Shown here piece by piece: positions 8,701 through 17,000 of a stretch of DNA of 41,275 nt. A model generated the notes under the pieces. It had not been told where the DNA came from. It was given only the letters and a program-made list of their open reading frames with translations, and ran no database searches. The DNA comes from DASWHX01 sp036397995. Lineage in GTDB: Bacteria > Bacteroidota > Bacteroidia > Cytophagales > Cyclobacteriaceae. The position numbers and the translations under genes were made by a program. Where the stretch lies: the NCBI GenBank assembly GCA_036397995.1, contig DASWHX010000188.1, forward strand, positions 1 to 41,275. The letters run 5' to 3'. Position 1 is the first letter of the stretch, and each line of letters begins with the position of its first letter.

Positions 8701-8811
8701 ATCATTAAAGTTGCCATCCGCTATGGTTATTTTTTGACTTATTGCATAGAATGAAATAGCAAGCAATAACCCAAAGGATATGAATGTTTGCTTAATAATT
8801 CTTGTTTTCAT
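5707..8811 (-). CDS. large secreted repetitive T9SS cargo protein
   Basis: A 1034-residue exported protein. Residues 1-26 are a signal peptide ending near YAISQ. An NFNDPAIWSPAGVPASSDD-type opening leads into a long Asn/Thr/Ser-rich region (about 40-700) of irregular short beta strands (LNVGSLV, LTMNQMG, LSVGGNFNL), suggesting a right-handed beta-helix or stacked-strand fibre. An Ig/fibronectin-like domain follows at about 851-940 (LTDFKAEL, ISWITSSEIENDRFEIEKS, NYYRLKQID). The end (about 948-1034, YPNPV) is a T9SS type A sorting domain. It is likely a cell-surface or secreted adhesin-like protein; no catalytic motif was seen. It stands alone between the shared terminator and a divergent gap, with no convincing promoter. 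Confidence 0.85.
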   Translation of the reverse strand: MKTRIIKQTFISFGLLLAISFYAISQKITIADGNFNDPAIWSPAGVPASSDDVIINRDVIINTAHIINSLLINNKENYTATVEMYAGAGLSVVRDVQLEMAPGILKEVEIIMADGALLDIGGNMNFIRENEGQDIGCRLFMTGGTTSVAGDLNYNYLTGGWTDGTIFFPEFITEIQLFGNSELSVSGTMNLIQDEATTLSTFQYILQVRTLDNAKLNVGSLVMQQDVDVSAYTPQIHVESLGASTITIAGDLTMNQMGAASNLLRFESEDISSFSILGNIIINKQLGRTILFELWNNSTGTVNGDISVTKSGGTSNIAIRARDQSNLIVNGPNGLTKTDSGGGSLFNLDVEANASMNFTNGSVAIYADNTTAGSTILEINGELSIGKDLIINALYRRFNINLTGTLLNPALLSVGGNFNLTFNPSNLSPSGVAFTNAKLIVGNDVNIYQNASSDSKELFLTFDGDIDGTIGGNFTWEDKRGISNFTLGGIVAGSAGTLQMGNLNLKHTAILSHSSSAMTTTLKQDAAIVVSGNSQLTIDTDFGLTTERNKLYLLDNSNLNVMGDFTISSKNQQNATLFLFNNSSLTLGGELLRPLNFGDISFNDQSYMTFNGNSPQVIPAQSLTGAGTDGIYFNRVVANNTSPTIPQLTLISDVNLNQLDFMSGIIKTSSTAKIIFREGGISTGSGNQRFIDGPVQKNGTTDFEFPLGDSNGTIDRWSPLSVSNITGGASTLTTTAEYFIGSVPNSDDIDPTLATISGIEYWDVSPSEGISAEVTLFWKDADFSEITDEEDLTFAHYNSTSSRWEDMFGAVGEGSVVGPGGGEGSITAYLSSFSPVSFGSKGGVNPLPVILTDFKAELKNKFAEISWITSSEIENDRFEIEKSMNGREFLKISEVKGHGSTSEENFYIIKDRPLNGVNYYRLKQIDFSGKYTYSKVVSVEKNDLLASTPVIYPNPVSSGIIGKITIDMNPEIAINGDPLSITLIGPTGNTIIRKEVVYSGNSINLDLDQDLNKGIHFVIVSNVLKRYQTKLLVE

Positions 8812-8861
8812 ATTTCCAGGTAGTTTAGACCACTATATTAATTTAATCCATAATAAGTTTT

Positions 8862-8875
8862 TCTATTTAAATAGA
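8862..8875. repeat. 14-base perfect palindrome in a divergent intergenic gap
   Basis: TCTATTTAAATAGA is its own reverse complement and lies near the middle of the 137-base gap between the divergent cargo gene and the outer-membrane protein gene. It could be an operator, but AT-rich DNA often produces such palindromes. Confidence 0.3.
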
Positions 8876-8948
8876 TACTTACTTATTAATGTAATATTAT
8901 TAGTATTAGTAGACTTTTTTTAATTTTACTAAATGGTACTTTTAGTGG

Positions 8949-9638
8949 ATGAAATATGTAAAACATCATTTTAATAATGCTTTGAAGCACTTTATCCTTT
9001 CCGCAATATTTCTGGCTTTCAGCGGAAATGATGTAATCAGTCAATATAAATCTCCTGCCGGAAGTCTGAATTTTGGAATTTCCACTTACCAGGGGATATC
9101 GTTTTTGGAGGGAGCCCAGTTCACAGATATCAAACCAGGATATGCACAGGCCAGCGGATTAAATATTAAATATTATCAAACTATCACAATAGGTCTCCAG
9201 GTAGATATTTTATATTCAAAGGCTGCAGGAACCTTTTCTAAAATAGAAGCACTCTCAAATCAAAATAATCTCAAAATTAAAACTAAACAGAAACTTAACT
9301 TTATATCGGTACCTATTTCAATAAACCTTTATCTTTCAGATAGGTTTGAATCTGAAAACATTCACATTAAGCTCGGAGTTGTTCCTTCATTTTTAATAAA
9401 AGCAGTGAAGTCAAGTAATAATCCGGAGGAAAACGGAGATAAAGTTGAAAATTCCAATGATTTCAGGTCCATGGACTTTGGATTTCTTGCAGGTATTGGT
9501 GTGGAAGTGAGAAGATTTAATCTGATTGGGGAATATTATCTGGGAGTATATAATTTAAACGCCAACAAGAATGGTTCTCGAATAACCAATCATGGACCCA
9601 GAATTGGATTAAATTATTTTCTAAAAAGGTGGGATTGA
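8949..9638 (+). CDS. outer-membrane beta-barrel protein (PorT-like family)
   Basis: A 229-residue protein with an N-terminal signal (basic start, hydrophobic FILSAIFLAFSG, cleavage near ISQ). The mature part alternates polar and hydrophobic residues and aromatic girdles (GSLNFGISTYQGISF, LQVDILYSK, FLAGIGVEVRRFNLIGEYY, GPRIGLNYFL), as in small 8-10-strand Bacteroidota barrels of the OMP_b-brl type. The function is unknown. The gene ends 25 bases inside the converging histidine-kinase gene, a tail-to-tail overlap. TACTTTTA (8936-8943), one base off the -7 consensus, lies just before the ATG without a matching -33. Confidence 0.75.
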   Translation: MKYVKHHFNNALKHFILSAIFLAFSGNDVISQYKSPAGSLNFGISTYQGISFLEGAQFTDIKPGYAQASGLNIKYYQTITIGLQVDILYSKAAGTFSKIEALSNQNNLKIKTKQKLNFISVPISINLYLSDRFESENIHIKLGVVPSFLIKAVKSSNNPEENGDKVENSNDFRSMDFGFLAGIGVEVRRFNLIGEYYLGVYNLNANKNGSRITNHGPRIGLNYFLKRWD

Positions 9639-10681
9639 TCAATCGGGATAATTACTTCAAACCGGGTTCCCTTGTCTACTTCACTCTCCATTAAATAAGA
9701 TCCACCCATTTTCTTAACGGCAGTATCAAACAAATACAGACCCAATCCGCTCCCTCGAGATTTTGTGCTAGCCTTATAGAACATTTGAAAGATATTTTGC
9801 TTATAGATATTTTCAATCCCTATTCCATTGTCTTCAATTGTAATAAAAATAAACTCTGTATTATCGTAAACTTCGATTGAAATTAACCCAGGTCTGTGTT
9901 CTGATAGAAAATTGCAGGAATTGTCAATTAGAGAATGCAGGATGGTCTGTAAGGCAAATTGATTTCCAATGAAGGTGTTTTTAATGATGCTTTTATTAAT
10001 TTTTACCACTTTTGAATTTAGATCCTGATATGAGGCAAGCATATCCGCTACAATATTATTGAAAGTGAATTCTTCCTGCTCGTAGTCACTAAATTCCAGG
10101 ACTGAATGTTTACCCAGCGCGATTACAATATTATTTAACCTCTCTACCTGACTTTGAAAGAGACTAAAGTAATCAAGAGACTTAGCTTCATTAATTTCTC
10201 TGTGTACCAAATTGGAGAGCCCCATCATGCTGGCAATTGGGCCTCTCAAGTCATGTGAAACTCTATATATAAATCTATTAAGTTCATCTCTTTTTTGAGA
10301 GAAACTTGATTCAATAGCCTTTTTGGAAGTATTATCCCTTAAAATTAAAGTAAACATTTCTCCTTCATATTCATTCGAGTGACTTAGAAGCAAGTAGCTC
10401 AACGGAACAGAAACATTCTCGTTATTTTCGAGATGTGTTTCGCCTGTAATACAACCTTGTTCAATAGCTTCATTCAACCTTATTTTGGGAAACTTTGTGG
10501 ACAGTACTCTTTTCAACCCTTCATTTTCAAGCTCGTAATTTCTGAAGAAATGCCTTGCCGGTTTATTTAGGTATTTAAATGAATAATTAAAATCTATCTT
10601 AATAACCATTTCAAACCCTCTTTCAACTATATCCTGAAAGTAGGTATTATCATGATCCAGAGATATTTTACTTTGTCTCAA
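9614..10681 (-). CDS. PAS-domain sensor histidine kinase
   Basis: A 355-residue cytoplasmic kinase without transmembrane helices. A PAS-like sensor spans about residues 12-120 (FEMVIKIDFNYSFKYLN). The dimerisation box has RVSHDLRGPIASMMG with phospho-acceptor H143. The catalytic domain has an N-box around LIDNSCNF (252-259), G1 DNGIGI (284-289) and G2 GSGLGL (310-315). The only usable start before the PAS domain is TTG at 10681 (next Met is residue 25). The frame is the same as that of the upstream Rossmann gene, whose TAA stop lies only four codons earlier. No partner receiver follows it; the REC of the hybrid kinase two genes upstream is a candidate. Confidence 0.85.
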   Translation of the reverse strand: MRQSKISLDHDNTYFQDIVERGFEMVIKIDFNYSFKYLNKPARHFFRNYELENEGLKRVLSTKFPKIRLNEAIEQGCITGETHLENNENVSVPLSYLLLSHSNEYEGEMFTLILRDNTSKKAIESSFSQKRDELNRFIYRVSHDLRGPIASMMGLSNLVHREINEAKSLDYFSLFQSQVERLNNIVIALGKHSVLEFSDYEQEEFTFNNIVADMLASYQDLNSKVVKINKSIIKNTFIGNQFALQTILHSLIDNSCNFLSEHRPGLISIEVYDNTEFIFITIEDNGIGIENIYKQNIFQMFYKASTKSRGSGLGLYLFDTAVKKMGGSYLMESEVDKGTRFEVIIPIDQSHLFRK

Positions 10682-10690
10682 CTTCGCAGT

Positions 10691-11470
10691 TTAAGCAATC
10701 TTGTTTAAGAATCCATCAAACGAAATTTGAGGTTTCCCTAATTCATTCCATTCTTTATCGATATGAAATGCTTTTACCGGATTTCGCATAAAGAATGCTA
10801 TACATCTAATCCGGGTTAAAGCCTGGAATAAATTCCTAACCTGCAGGCTTGGTTTTTTTACAACCCGAAGATGATTTCTTGTTTTGGCTGTAACCTCATT
10901 CAAATCGATTTTTTCAGGACCTTGCACAAAGTATGTAATACCATTAAACTGATTTTTCATTTTAATGGCTTTGTCAATCTGTCTTCCGATATCACTTGCA
11001 GAAATTCCGTAACTCCCGGCTAGTAATTCGCGTGAAAGGTGGATATTGGTTTTGAATGACGAAAGAAGCAGGTCCTCAAAAATGAATGAAGATATGATTA
11101 CTGCAAATTTACAGCTGTGTTGATTGTCAGGGTTTGATAATTCAATGCTATTATTCCTGCCAGCTCGCCTTAGAATAAGAAATGTAATGTTTTTTTTGTT
11201 AGCTGCGCATTTAATAGCCTGCTGAATTAGTCTATTTTCAGCAGTAGAAGGCTCTCCGTAAAGATTAATAAAAATTGTTTCAAAAGAGCCATTTGAGATT
11301 AAGTCTCTAACTGAGCATATTCCGACCGTTTTTACCAGTGATGGTTGACTAATGGCATTCCTTTCAGGACATCCAACAATTGAAACATGATTGCCGGCTG
11401 ACAGAAGCTCGTTAACTATCGCATTCATGACAGGGCCACTTTTTCCTAATGCCAGTATTGTTTTGGTCAT
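10691..11470 (-). CDS. Rossmann-like NAD(P)-binding-fold protein, unassigned
   Basis: A 259-residue protein. The N-terminus, TILALGKSGPVMNAIVNELL followed by HVSIVG, looks like the first beta-alpha-beta unit of an SDR or NmrA-type nucleotide-binding fold, with GKSGPVM where a GxxGxxG loop is expected. A second strand-helix unit follows (FETIFINLYGEPS). No SDR YxxxK active site is evident, and a Tyr-Gly segment (AGSYGISASDIGRQID, about 147-162) resembles the middle of extended NmrA-like proteins. I do not recognise the family. It lies between two histidine kinases on one strand: 68 bases after the hybrid kinase and 9 before the PAS kinase. It may be a redox or dinucleotide sensor for them, which is inference only. 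Confidence 0.55.
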   Translation of the reverse strand: MTKTILALGKSGPVMNAIVNELLSAGNHVSIVGCPERNAISQPSLVKTVGICSVRDLISNGSFETIFINLYGEPSTAENRLIQQAIKCAANKKNITFLILRRAGRNNSIELSNPDNQHSCKFAVIISSFIFEDLLLSSFKTNIHLSRELLAGSYGISASDIGRQIDKAIKMKNQFNGITYFVQGPEKIDLNEVTAKTRNHLRVVKKPSLQVRNLFQALTRIRCIAFFMRNPVKAFHIDKEWNELGKPQISFDGFLNKIA

Positions 11471-11475
11471 CAGAA

Positions 11476-11483
11476 CAAAAGTA
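11476..11483 (-). promoter_or_regulatory. candidate -7 element just upstream of the Rossmann-like gene
   Basis: The minus strand reads TACTTTTG, a perfect TAnnTTTG, ending 5 bases before the ATG at 11470. No TTG lies at the expected distance. If used, transcription would begin at or next to the start codon, so the Rossmann-kinase pair could be expressed separately from the hybrid kinase. Confidence 0.35.
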
Positions 11484-11538
11484 TTCTGGTAAATTCAGGC
11501 TCAGTGGTAATTTAATCCCTAAAACTTGTACAATTATA

Positions 11539-13380
11539 TCACTCCAGTCCATTCATATAATCTTTGTATTCAGAAGGTGGTATACCAAATTCATTTCTAA
11601 AGCATTTCGTAAAATAAGAAGGATCATTAAATCCAACTTCATATGCAATTTCTGAAATGGTTCCCTGGCCATTCAAAATCATCTCAGCGGCCCTTTTCAT
11701 TCTTATTAATCGTATAAATTCACTGGTGGATTTTTCTGACAAAGCCTTTAGCTTTCTATGCAATTGCATTCGACTCATTCCCATTTCCTTTTGGAAGTCC
11801 TCCACAGAAAAGTGGCTGTTGGCGATATTTCTTTCAACCGCTTTGGCAGCTCTATCGAGAAACTTTTCATCCTTACTAATCACCCTGCTAAATTCATTTC
11901 TAGGGATTTTTAGATCCCGCTCATATCGCTCCTTGAGTTTTTTTCTTTGATCAATCAGGTTATTTACCCTTACCTGCAATTCATTAATATTAAATGGTTT
12001 AATCAGATAATCATCCGCACCTGTTTCGAGGCCTTTAATCCTTTCTTCAACTGCAGATTTGCCGGTAAGCATTATTACAGGAATATGATTAGTTCGTTCA
12101 TCGCTTTTTAGAAATGTGCATAGTTCAATTCCACTCATACGCGGCATTACAAGATCTGTTATAATTAAGTCAGGAATTATCTCCAGAGCCATTGCAAGAC
12201 CTTCAAGTCCATTCTTTGCTTCTTTAATTAGAAATTGCTTGCCAAACCTCTCCCTGATTAATGTACGCATATCATCATTGTCTTCTACCAATAGAATCAG
12301 AGAAGAATTCTTGATAACATCAAATTCGTTTTTATCAAACTTTGAAATAATTTCAATCCCGGGAGTCTCAAGATATTCAAGTTCATTAATGTTTTTTGGA
12401 TTTGCATTAAATGAGAATGTGGTAATCTCACTTTCAGCAAAATACCTTTTGTTAACAGGCAACGTAACTATAAACTTTACACCAACTATTTGGTTAACAA
12501 CCTGAATATTCCCCAGGTGCTTTTCGACCAATTCTTTGACGAGGGCCAGCCCAATTCCACTTCCTTCGTATTCTCTCCCTTCTCTGTTGTCTGAGCTATA
12601 AAACAAATCAAATAGTTTTGGGATCTTTTCCGAGTCAATTCCAATTCCAGTATCTGAAACAGAAATTATAATGTTATCAATTTCCTGTTGATCCCCATTA
12701 GGTGAATAAGAGAAATCAACATTAAAAAATACCTGCCCCTGGGGTGTAGTGAATTTGAATGAATTGGACAATAAATTAGTAACTATTTTCTCAATTTTTT
12801 CAGGATCAAAATAACACAGGGGATTTTCAAGTGGCATATTCCTGATAAAATCTACCTGTCTTTTTTCAGCCATTGATAAAAAAAAGGAAGTGATTGTGCT
12901 AAGAAGTTCGGTTATATCCCCCCTGATAATAGTTAACCCAGAACCTCCCCACTCAATTTTGGATATTTCAAGCAGTTGGTTTATTAACCTCAACAGTTTT
13001 CTTGAATTCTTTAGCATTAAGATGAGTTCAGTCTTGCTGAACGATTTTGTATCTTTTTGGAATGCCTCCTCAAGCGGTCCAAGAAGTAATGTAAGAGGGG
13101 TCCTGAATTCATGAGTAATATTTGCATAGAATCGAGACTTAAGTTTGAAATCAGACTTTAGACTTTCAAAATCACTTTTTAATAGCAAAATCTGTAATCT
13201 TAAATTTTCAGATTCCGTCTCAATTTTTTTAAGGATAAGTTTGTCGGCTTGAAGATGAGATCTAATAAGCCTGTCTATCCCGACCACAGCAGCAATAAAG
13301 ATCCATAATACAGTACTTATCAGGTAGATTAACTCAGAATCTTTAAAAAGGCCAATGAAAGTAAATAGAATTTCTGTCAT
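11539..13380 (-). CDS. hybrid histidine kinase / response regulator with AraC-type HTH
   Basis: A 613-residue one-component-like hybrid. One transmembrane helix (about 17-37) precedes a coiled coil (45-80). The kinase H-box is ANITHEFRTPL with H90; the N-box is around LLSNSFKF (203-210), G1 is DTGIGI (243-248) and G2 GSGIGL (273-278). A receiver spans about 361-475: LVEDNDD, phospho-acceptor D409 in ITDLVMP, MLTG, and Lys in IKPF. An AraC-family HTH closes it at about 515-610 (MSRMQLHRKLKAL, FNDPSYFTKCFRNEFG). It resembles Bacteroidota hybrid two-component regulators but lacks their large periplasmic Reg_prop/Y_Y_Y sensor. The signal must come through the membrane segment or a partner. It heads the minus-strand signalling cluster and has a -7 element just upstream. 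Confidence 0.92.
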   Translation of the reverse strand: MTEILFTFIGLFKDSELIYLISTVLWIFIAAVVGIDRLIRSHLQADKLILKKIETESENLRLQILLLKSDFESLKSDFKLKSRFYANITHEFRTPLTLLLGPLEEAFQKDTKSFSKTELILMLKNSRKLLRLINQLLEISKIEWGGSGLTIIRGDITELLSTITSFFLSMAEKRQVDFIRNMPLENPLCYFDPEKIEKIVTNLLSNSFKFTTPQGQVFFNVDFSYSPNGDQQEIDNIIISVSDTGIGIDSEKIPKLFDLFYSSDNREGREYEGSGIGLALVKELVEKHLGNIQVVNQIVGVKFIVTLPVNKRYFAESEITTFSFNANPKNINELEYLETPGIEIISKFDKNEFDVIKNSSLILLVEDNDDMRTLIRERFGKQFLIKEAKNGLEGLAMALEIIPDLIITDLVMPRMSGIELCTFLKSDERTNHIPVIMLTGKSAVEERIKGLETGADDYLIKPFNINELQVRVNNLIDQRKKLKERYERDLKIPRNEFSRVISKDEKFLDRAAKAVERNIANSHFSVEDFQKEMGMSRMQLHRKLKALSEKSTSEFIRLIRMKRAAEMILNGQGTISEIAYEVGFNDPSYFTKCFRNEFGIPPSEYKDYMNGLE

Positions 13381-13387
13381 AATTTTT

Positions 13388-13395
13388 CAAAACTA
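13388..13395 (-). promoter_or_regulatory. candidate -7 element of the hybrid kinase gene
   Basis: The minus strand reads TAGTTTTG, a perfect TAnnTTTG, ending 7 bases before the ATG at 13380. No TTG is seen at 17-23 bases upstream. The predicted start site would be within a few bases of the initiation codon. Confidence 0.35.
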
Positions 13396-13495
13396 AAAGG
13401 GAGTTATAGTTGTAGACATTGGAGGCTGAGCCATCACGTTCAGAAACCAAGCATACTTTTAAACCTGGACGGTATTGTCCATGGTAAATTTTTTT

Positions 13496-13528
13496 TTGAA
13501 TTAATTAGCAATGTCTCGTATATTTTTC
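13496..13528 (+). promoter_or_regulatory. candidate promoter of the XRE regulator gene
   Basis: TTG (13496-13498, within a T-rich run), a 22-base spacer and TATTTTTC (13521-13528, one mismatch to TAnnTTTG) make a weak promoter with a ~55-base leader. The T-rich context makes chance matches easy. Confidence 0.3.
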
Positions 13529-13589
13529 GTACAATTATTTCTGATTATATTATAAAAATATCACAGTTATATTACAAATTCCAAAATAA

Positions 13590-14063
13590 ATGGAGATTTT
13601 TTTACATTCGAATCTTAAATTTTTCAGAGAGAAATTCGGCCTATCGCAAGAGCAGATAGCCGATTTAATTGAAAAAAAGAAAAGTGTGATTGGTCATTAC
13701 GAAAGAGGAACGTCTTTTCCTCCCCTTGATTCCCTGGTCAGAATTTCCACTTTCTTTGGAATTACCCTCGACAATTTAACTATGGCAGACCTACGAAGAC
13801 AAGATGAATTCATTCTCAAATTTCTTGATTTTAATTACCAAGGCTTTCCGGAATTATTTAAAGAGCCGGAGGCTACCTATGAGAATGACCGACTTGAAGA
13901 TCCTACCATATCAGCTGACGAAAAACTAGAAATCCTGAAAAATCAACTTAAAAAAGAAAGAGAGGAAAAAAGTTTTCTCCATAACAGCCTCAAAAATTTT
14001 GCAAATTTACAAGGTATTATCATGCGACGATATGACGATCTGTACTATTCAAGAATGAAATAA
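13590..14063 (+). CDS. XRE-family (cro/CI) HTH regulator
   Basis: A 157-residue protein. Residues 5-65 are a standard helix-turn-helix of the XRE type (LKFFREKFGLSQEQIADLI, then KSVIGHYERGTSFPPLDSL), ending in the familiar FGITLDNL. The remainder holds a charged coiled coil (about 113-140, EKLEILKNQLKKEREEK) probably used to dimerise or bind a partner. No peptidase or toxin domain is attached and there is no antitoxin-like neighbour. It is divergent from the hybrid kinase gene (209 bases apart), so it might regulate that cluster. It converges with the PorU2-like gene with a single base between the stops. Confidence 0.85.
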   Translation: MEIFLHSNLKFFREKFGLSQEQIADLIEKKKSVIGHYERGTSFPPLDSLVRISTFFGITLDNLTMADLRRQDEFILKFLDFNYQGFPELFKEPEATYENDRLEDPTISADEKLEILKNQLKKEREEKSFLHNSLKNFANLQGIIMRRYDDLYYSRMK

Positions 14064-14064
14064 A

Positions 14065-17000
14065 TTACCTTACAAAAATTATTATCCCCTGGGATCCGGA
14101 ATTACCTGCAGGAGCTAACATCCATTCTTCATCATCAATCACTCTCACTTTATAGTAGTATATACCTGGCTCATTTGAAATTTTCCATGGGATTTCAATT
14201 CTATTCAAACCAACCTTTAATGTAGAGTATAGAGTAATTTCCTCCTCAAAAATTAGTTGTCCCCTGGCATTAAAAATTGCTAAAGAAATACCAGATGGTA
14301 TTTCCTGAGCTTCAATATCAAAAATAAAATTCAAACTTTTGTTAAATGGGTTAGGAGCGGGTTGAACTTTTATGTTTCTTGTTTCTGAATTCGTGATCTC
14401 AAATAAGAGCTCATACCTGAATTCGGGTGAATTGCCTTTCATATCCGGAGCGAAAATCTCCAAAAGATATTTTCCCCGGGTTAACTTGCCAGGTTTATAA
14501 TCTATTTTCAGAATATTCTTCCCAGGTTCAAGATAGTAATGAATAGATGAAGAAGATAATTCAACTCTGCTCAAAGCACAGGTGTCACAAAAAGTTCCAA
14601 AGTTTATTATGAAATTGTCAAGGTTCTCCCTTATAAGATATGGATTTGAATCCCAATAATTAATCGTAATTTCAGGATCGCTTGAAACATGGTCGCCATT
14701 TATAATGTGTTTACCGTCAACAAATACATCAATTACCGGATCAATATCGTCAGGAACGACTGTAAAAAATTGGAACAATTGAACTTTATTATCCAAGGAA
14801 TTCTTTTCAGCATGAAATGAATCATTCACTTCAATAAAAAAACTGTTCTCACCAACCATTCCCATAGTTGTCAGGTCAACGTTGAAAATAATAGTTTCGC
14901 CAGGTGGAGGGGAAGCAATTCTCATTTGCGACCTTCTCGTCTCTGTGGCAGCAACTGTTTGTTCCAAATAGACCTCCAGCGAATCCGAATAATTCTCCTG
15001 AGATAGATTTGTAAATGCAAATTCCACACTTAGCTGCCTCCCTTCATCAACCGAAAAGCCCGGCGATGCATTGAATGAGTTTCCAAGATAACTTAAATGT
15101 CCTTCTGGCTGTGGTGTATACAAAACTGTCCAATCATTCAGAAGCCTGGGCTCATCTCCTTTTGTGAAGTACTTGAGTTTAATATTGGGGTACTTGGCGG
15201 CATCCAGGGTTCTCAAATCCGTTTCATTCTTAATGCCTTTAATGAAGTCTGTTGAATTTCCGAGTGTATCAATTGCGACAATATCAAATGTAAACTCGCC
15301 TGGCATAATATCGCTTACTGTAAATTGGAAACTGTTCCAATAACTTGCCGGACCAATAAGTTGTGTCATTATAGTGCCTTCTGAATTTTGACTTGAAAGT
15401 ATTTCATCCGTACTTAATAATACTTCAGAATCACCATACATTAACTGAGTGGCTGACCCGCCTTTTTTACCAACAAAGAATAAGGAGTTTCCAGGAATTA
15501 ACATTGAAGCATCAGGAGAGCCAAGACCAAACTGTTCCAGCTCAGCAAATATGTCAGCTGGCCATAGGTCAAAGTTGAGGGTTCCTATGGAAAAGAGAAG
15601 GACAAAGTCTCCCTCAGCAATATTTGTCAAAGCATTCAGAAATAGATCAGGAAAAGTTTGCAAAGTTTCATCATGAATGGAATTAATAATCTGCGGAGTC
15701 CGGCCACATTGTGGAATCTCTGAACTGGCTAAGTACGGCACCAGTGAGTCTCTGTCAAATGCCAGCAAATTCAAAGTATTGTTCGAGCACAATCTCGAAG
15801 AGTATATGTATGCTGTTGAATTTAGTTCCAGAACAACATCCTCTATAGTATAATTACCACCTCCGCCAATGGTTTCAAGATGGATACTGAGTTCCGAAGC
15901 TTGCCAGGTCCAGTTATTTTGTTCATCAATTGTGATCCCCTCAATTGAATTTTCAGAAATTTGCGCCGGATGTCGCTGAGTCCAACCCCTGGATTCATCA
16001 TTAGTTTGTAAAGTAAAGGAAGAAACACTACTCCATTCTTCATTATCACTTGACGTTTTCCAATAGTAGGTGCTTATTCCATCCGCTCCGGAATCCCAAA
16101 AGCTTCTTGCAATCTCGTTTTCATTTTGAAGAGAGATTTCAATTGGATTTGAAAAATTATTTTCCGGTGCTATTGTGATAAAAGAATTGTCTCCACTTTT
16201 ATTCAATAGGACAAACTCAAAATTATGTGAGGGCAAAAGAGCATAGGGGTATGGATTTACTTTCAACGGTATCCGGTCCTTTACATAGAAGTTGTGATTA
16301 TAGAAATTGTTATTTTCTTCGATTTCATTAATTTGATTTTCGGGATCCAGAACTATCTCCAATTCATTGAATCCAGCGTATTTAGAATTCTTGTTAGGAA
16401 TCAGGATTTCTAAGCTTTGAGATGTCCCGGTTATTATGAATGAATATGGACCAAGTAGTTCAGGAGATCCATCTTGTAAACGTCGGCGTATCGCGATTTG
16501 TAACGGAGATGTTGATAGAATTCCATTGTTGCTAATCGCGATTTGAACTTTTATGTCTTCATTTGTATTTAGTTCTCCATTTGGCTGAGTAAGGGAAATT
16601 GCACTTTTTTGGAAAGCATAATCCGGAAGTGAGTAAGGAACCAACTTAACGGCGGGATCACCCAATAAAACCATTTGTTCAAGATGAGTTTCTGCATAAT
16701 AGGACGTTCCAAAAAGCGATTCGTATCTTCGATTGAGCTCTTGTTGAATTTCACCCAATCCCTTTCCATAAAATGACGGTTCATCGAATGCTATTTTATA
16801 GAATAAGTTCCCATATACGCTCAGGTATTGTTCGGCGCCAAGATTTGATAATCCCATTACTGCAATTGCGCCTTTGTTCTTTGCCAGAACCCAATCCTCA
16901 GACTGGATATAGGAATTACCGTACACTGATCCAATGTTGCAGCCATTCATGTAGAAGATTGGATACTTACCATAATTATCATAACCAAGTTCGGGGTTAG

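Noticed and set aside
12116..12505. 129-codon open frame antisense to the hybrid kinase
   Set aside because: Opposite strand of a well-defined receiver domain and linker, with low-complexity composition; a shadow of the real gene.
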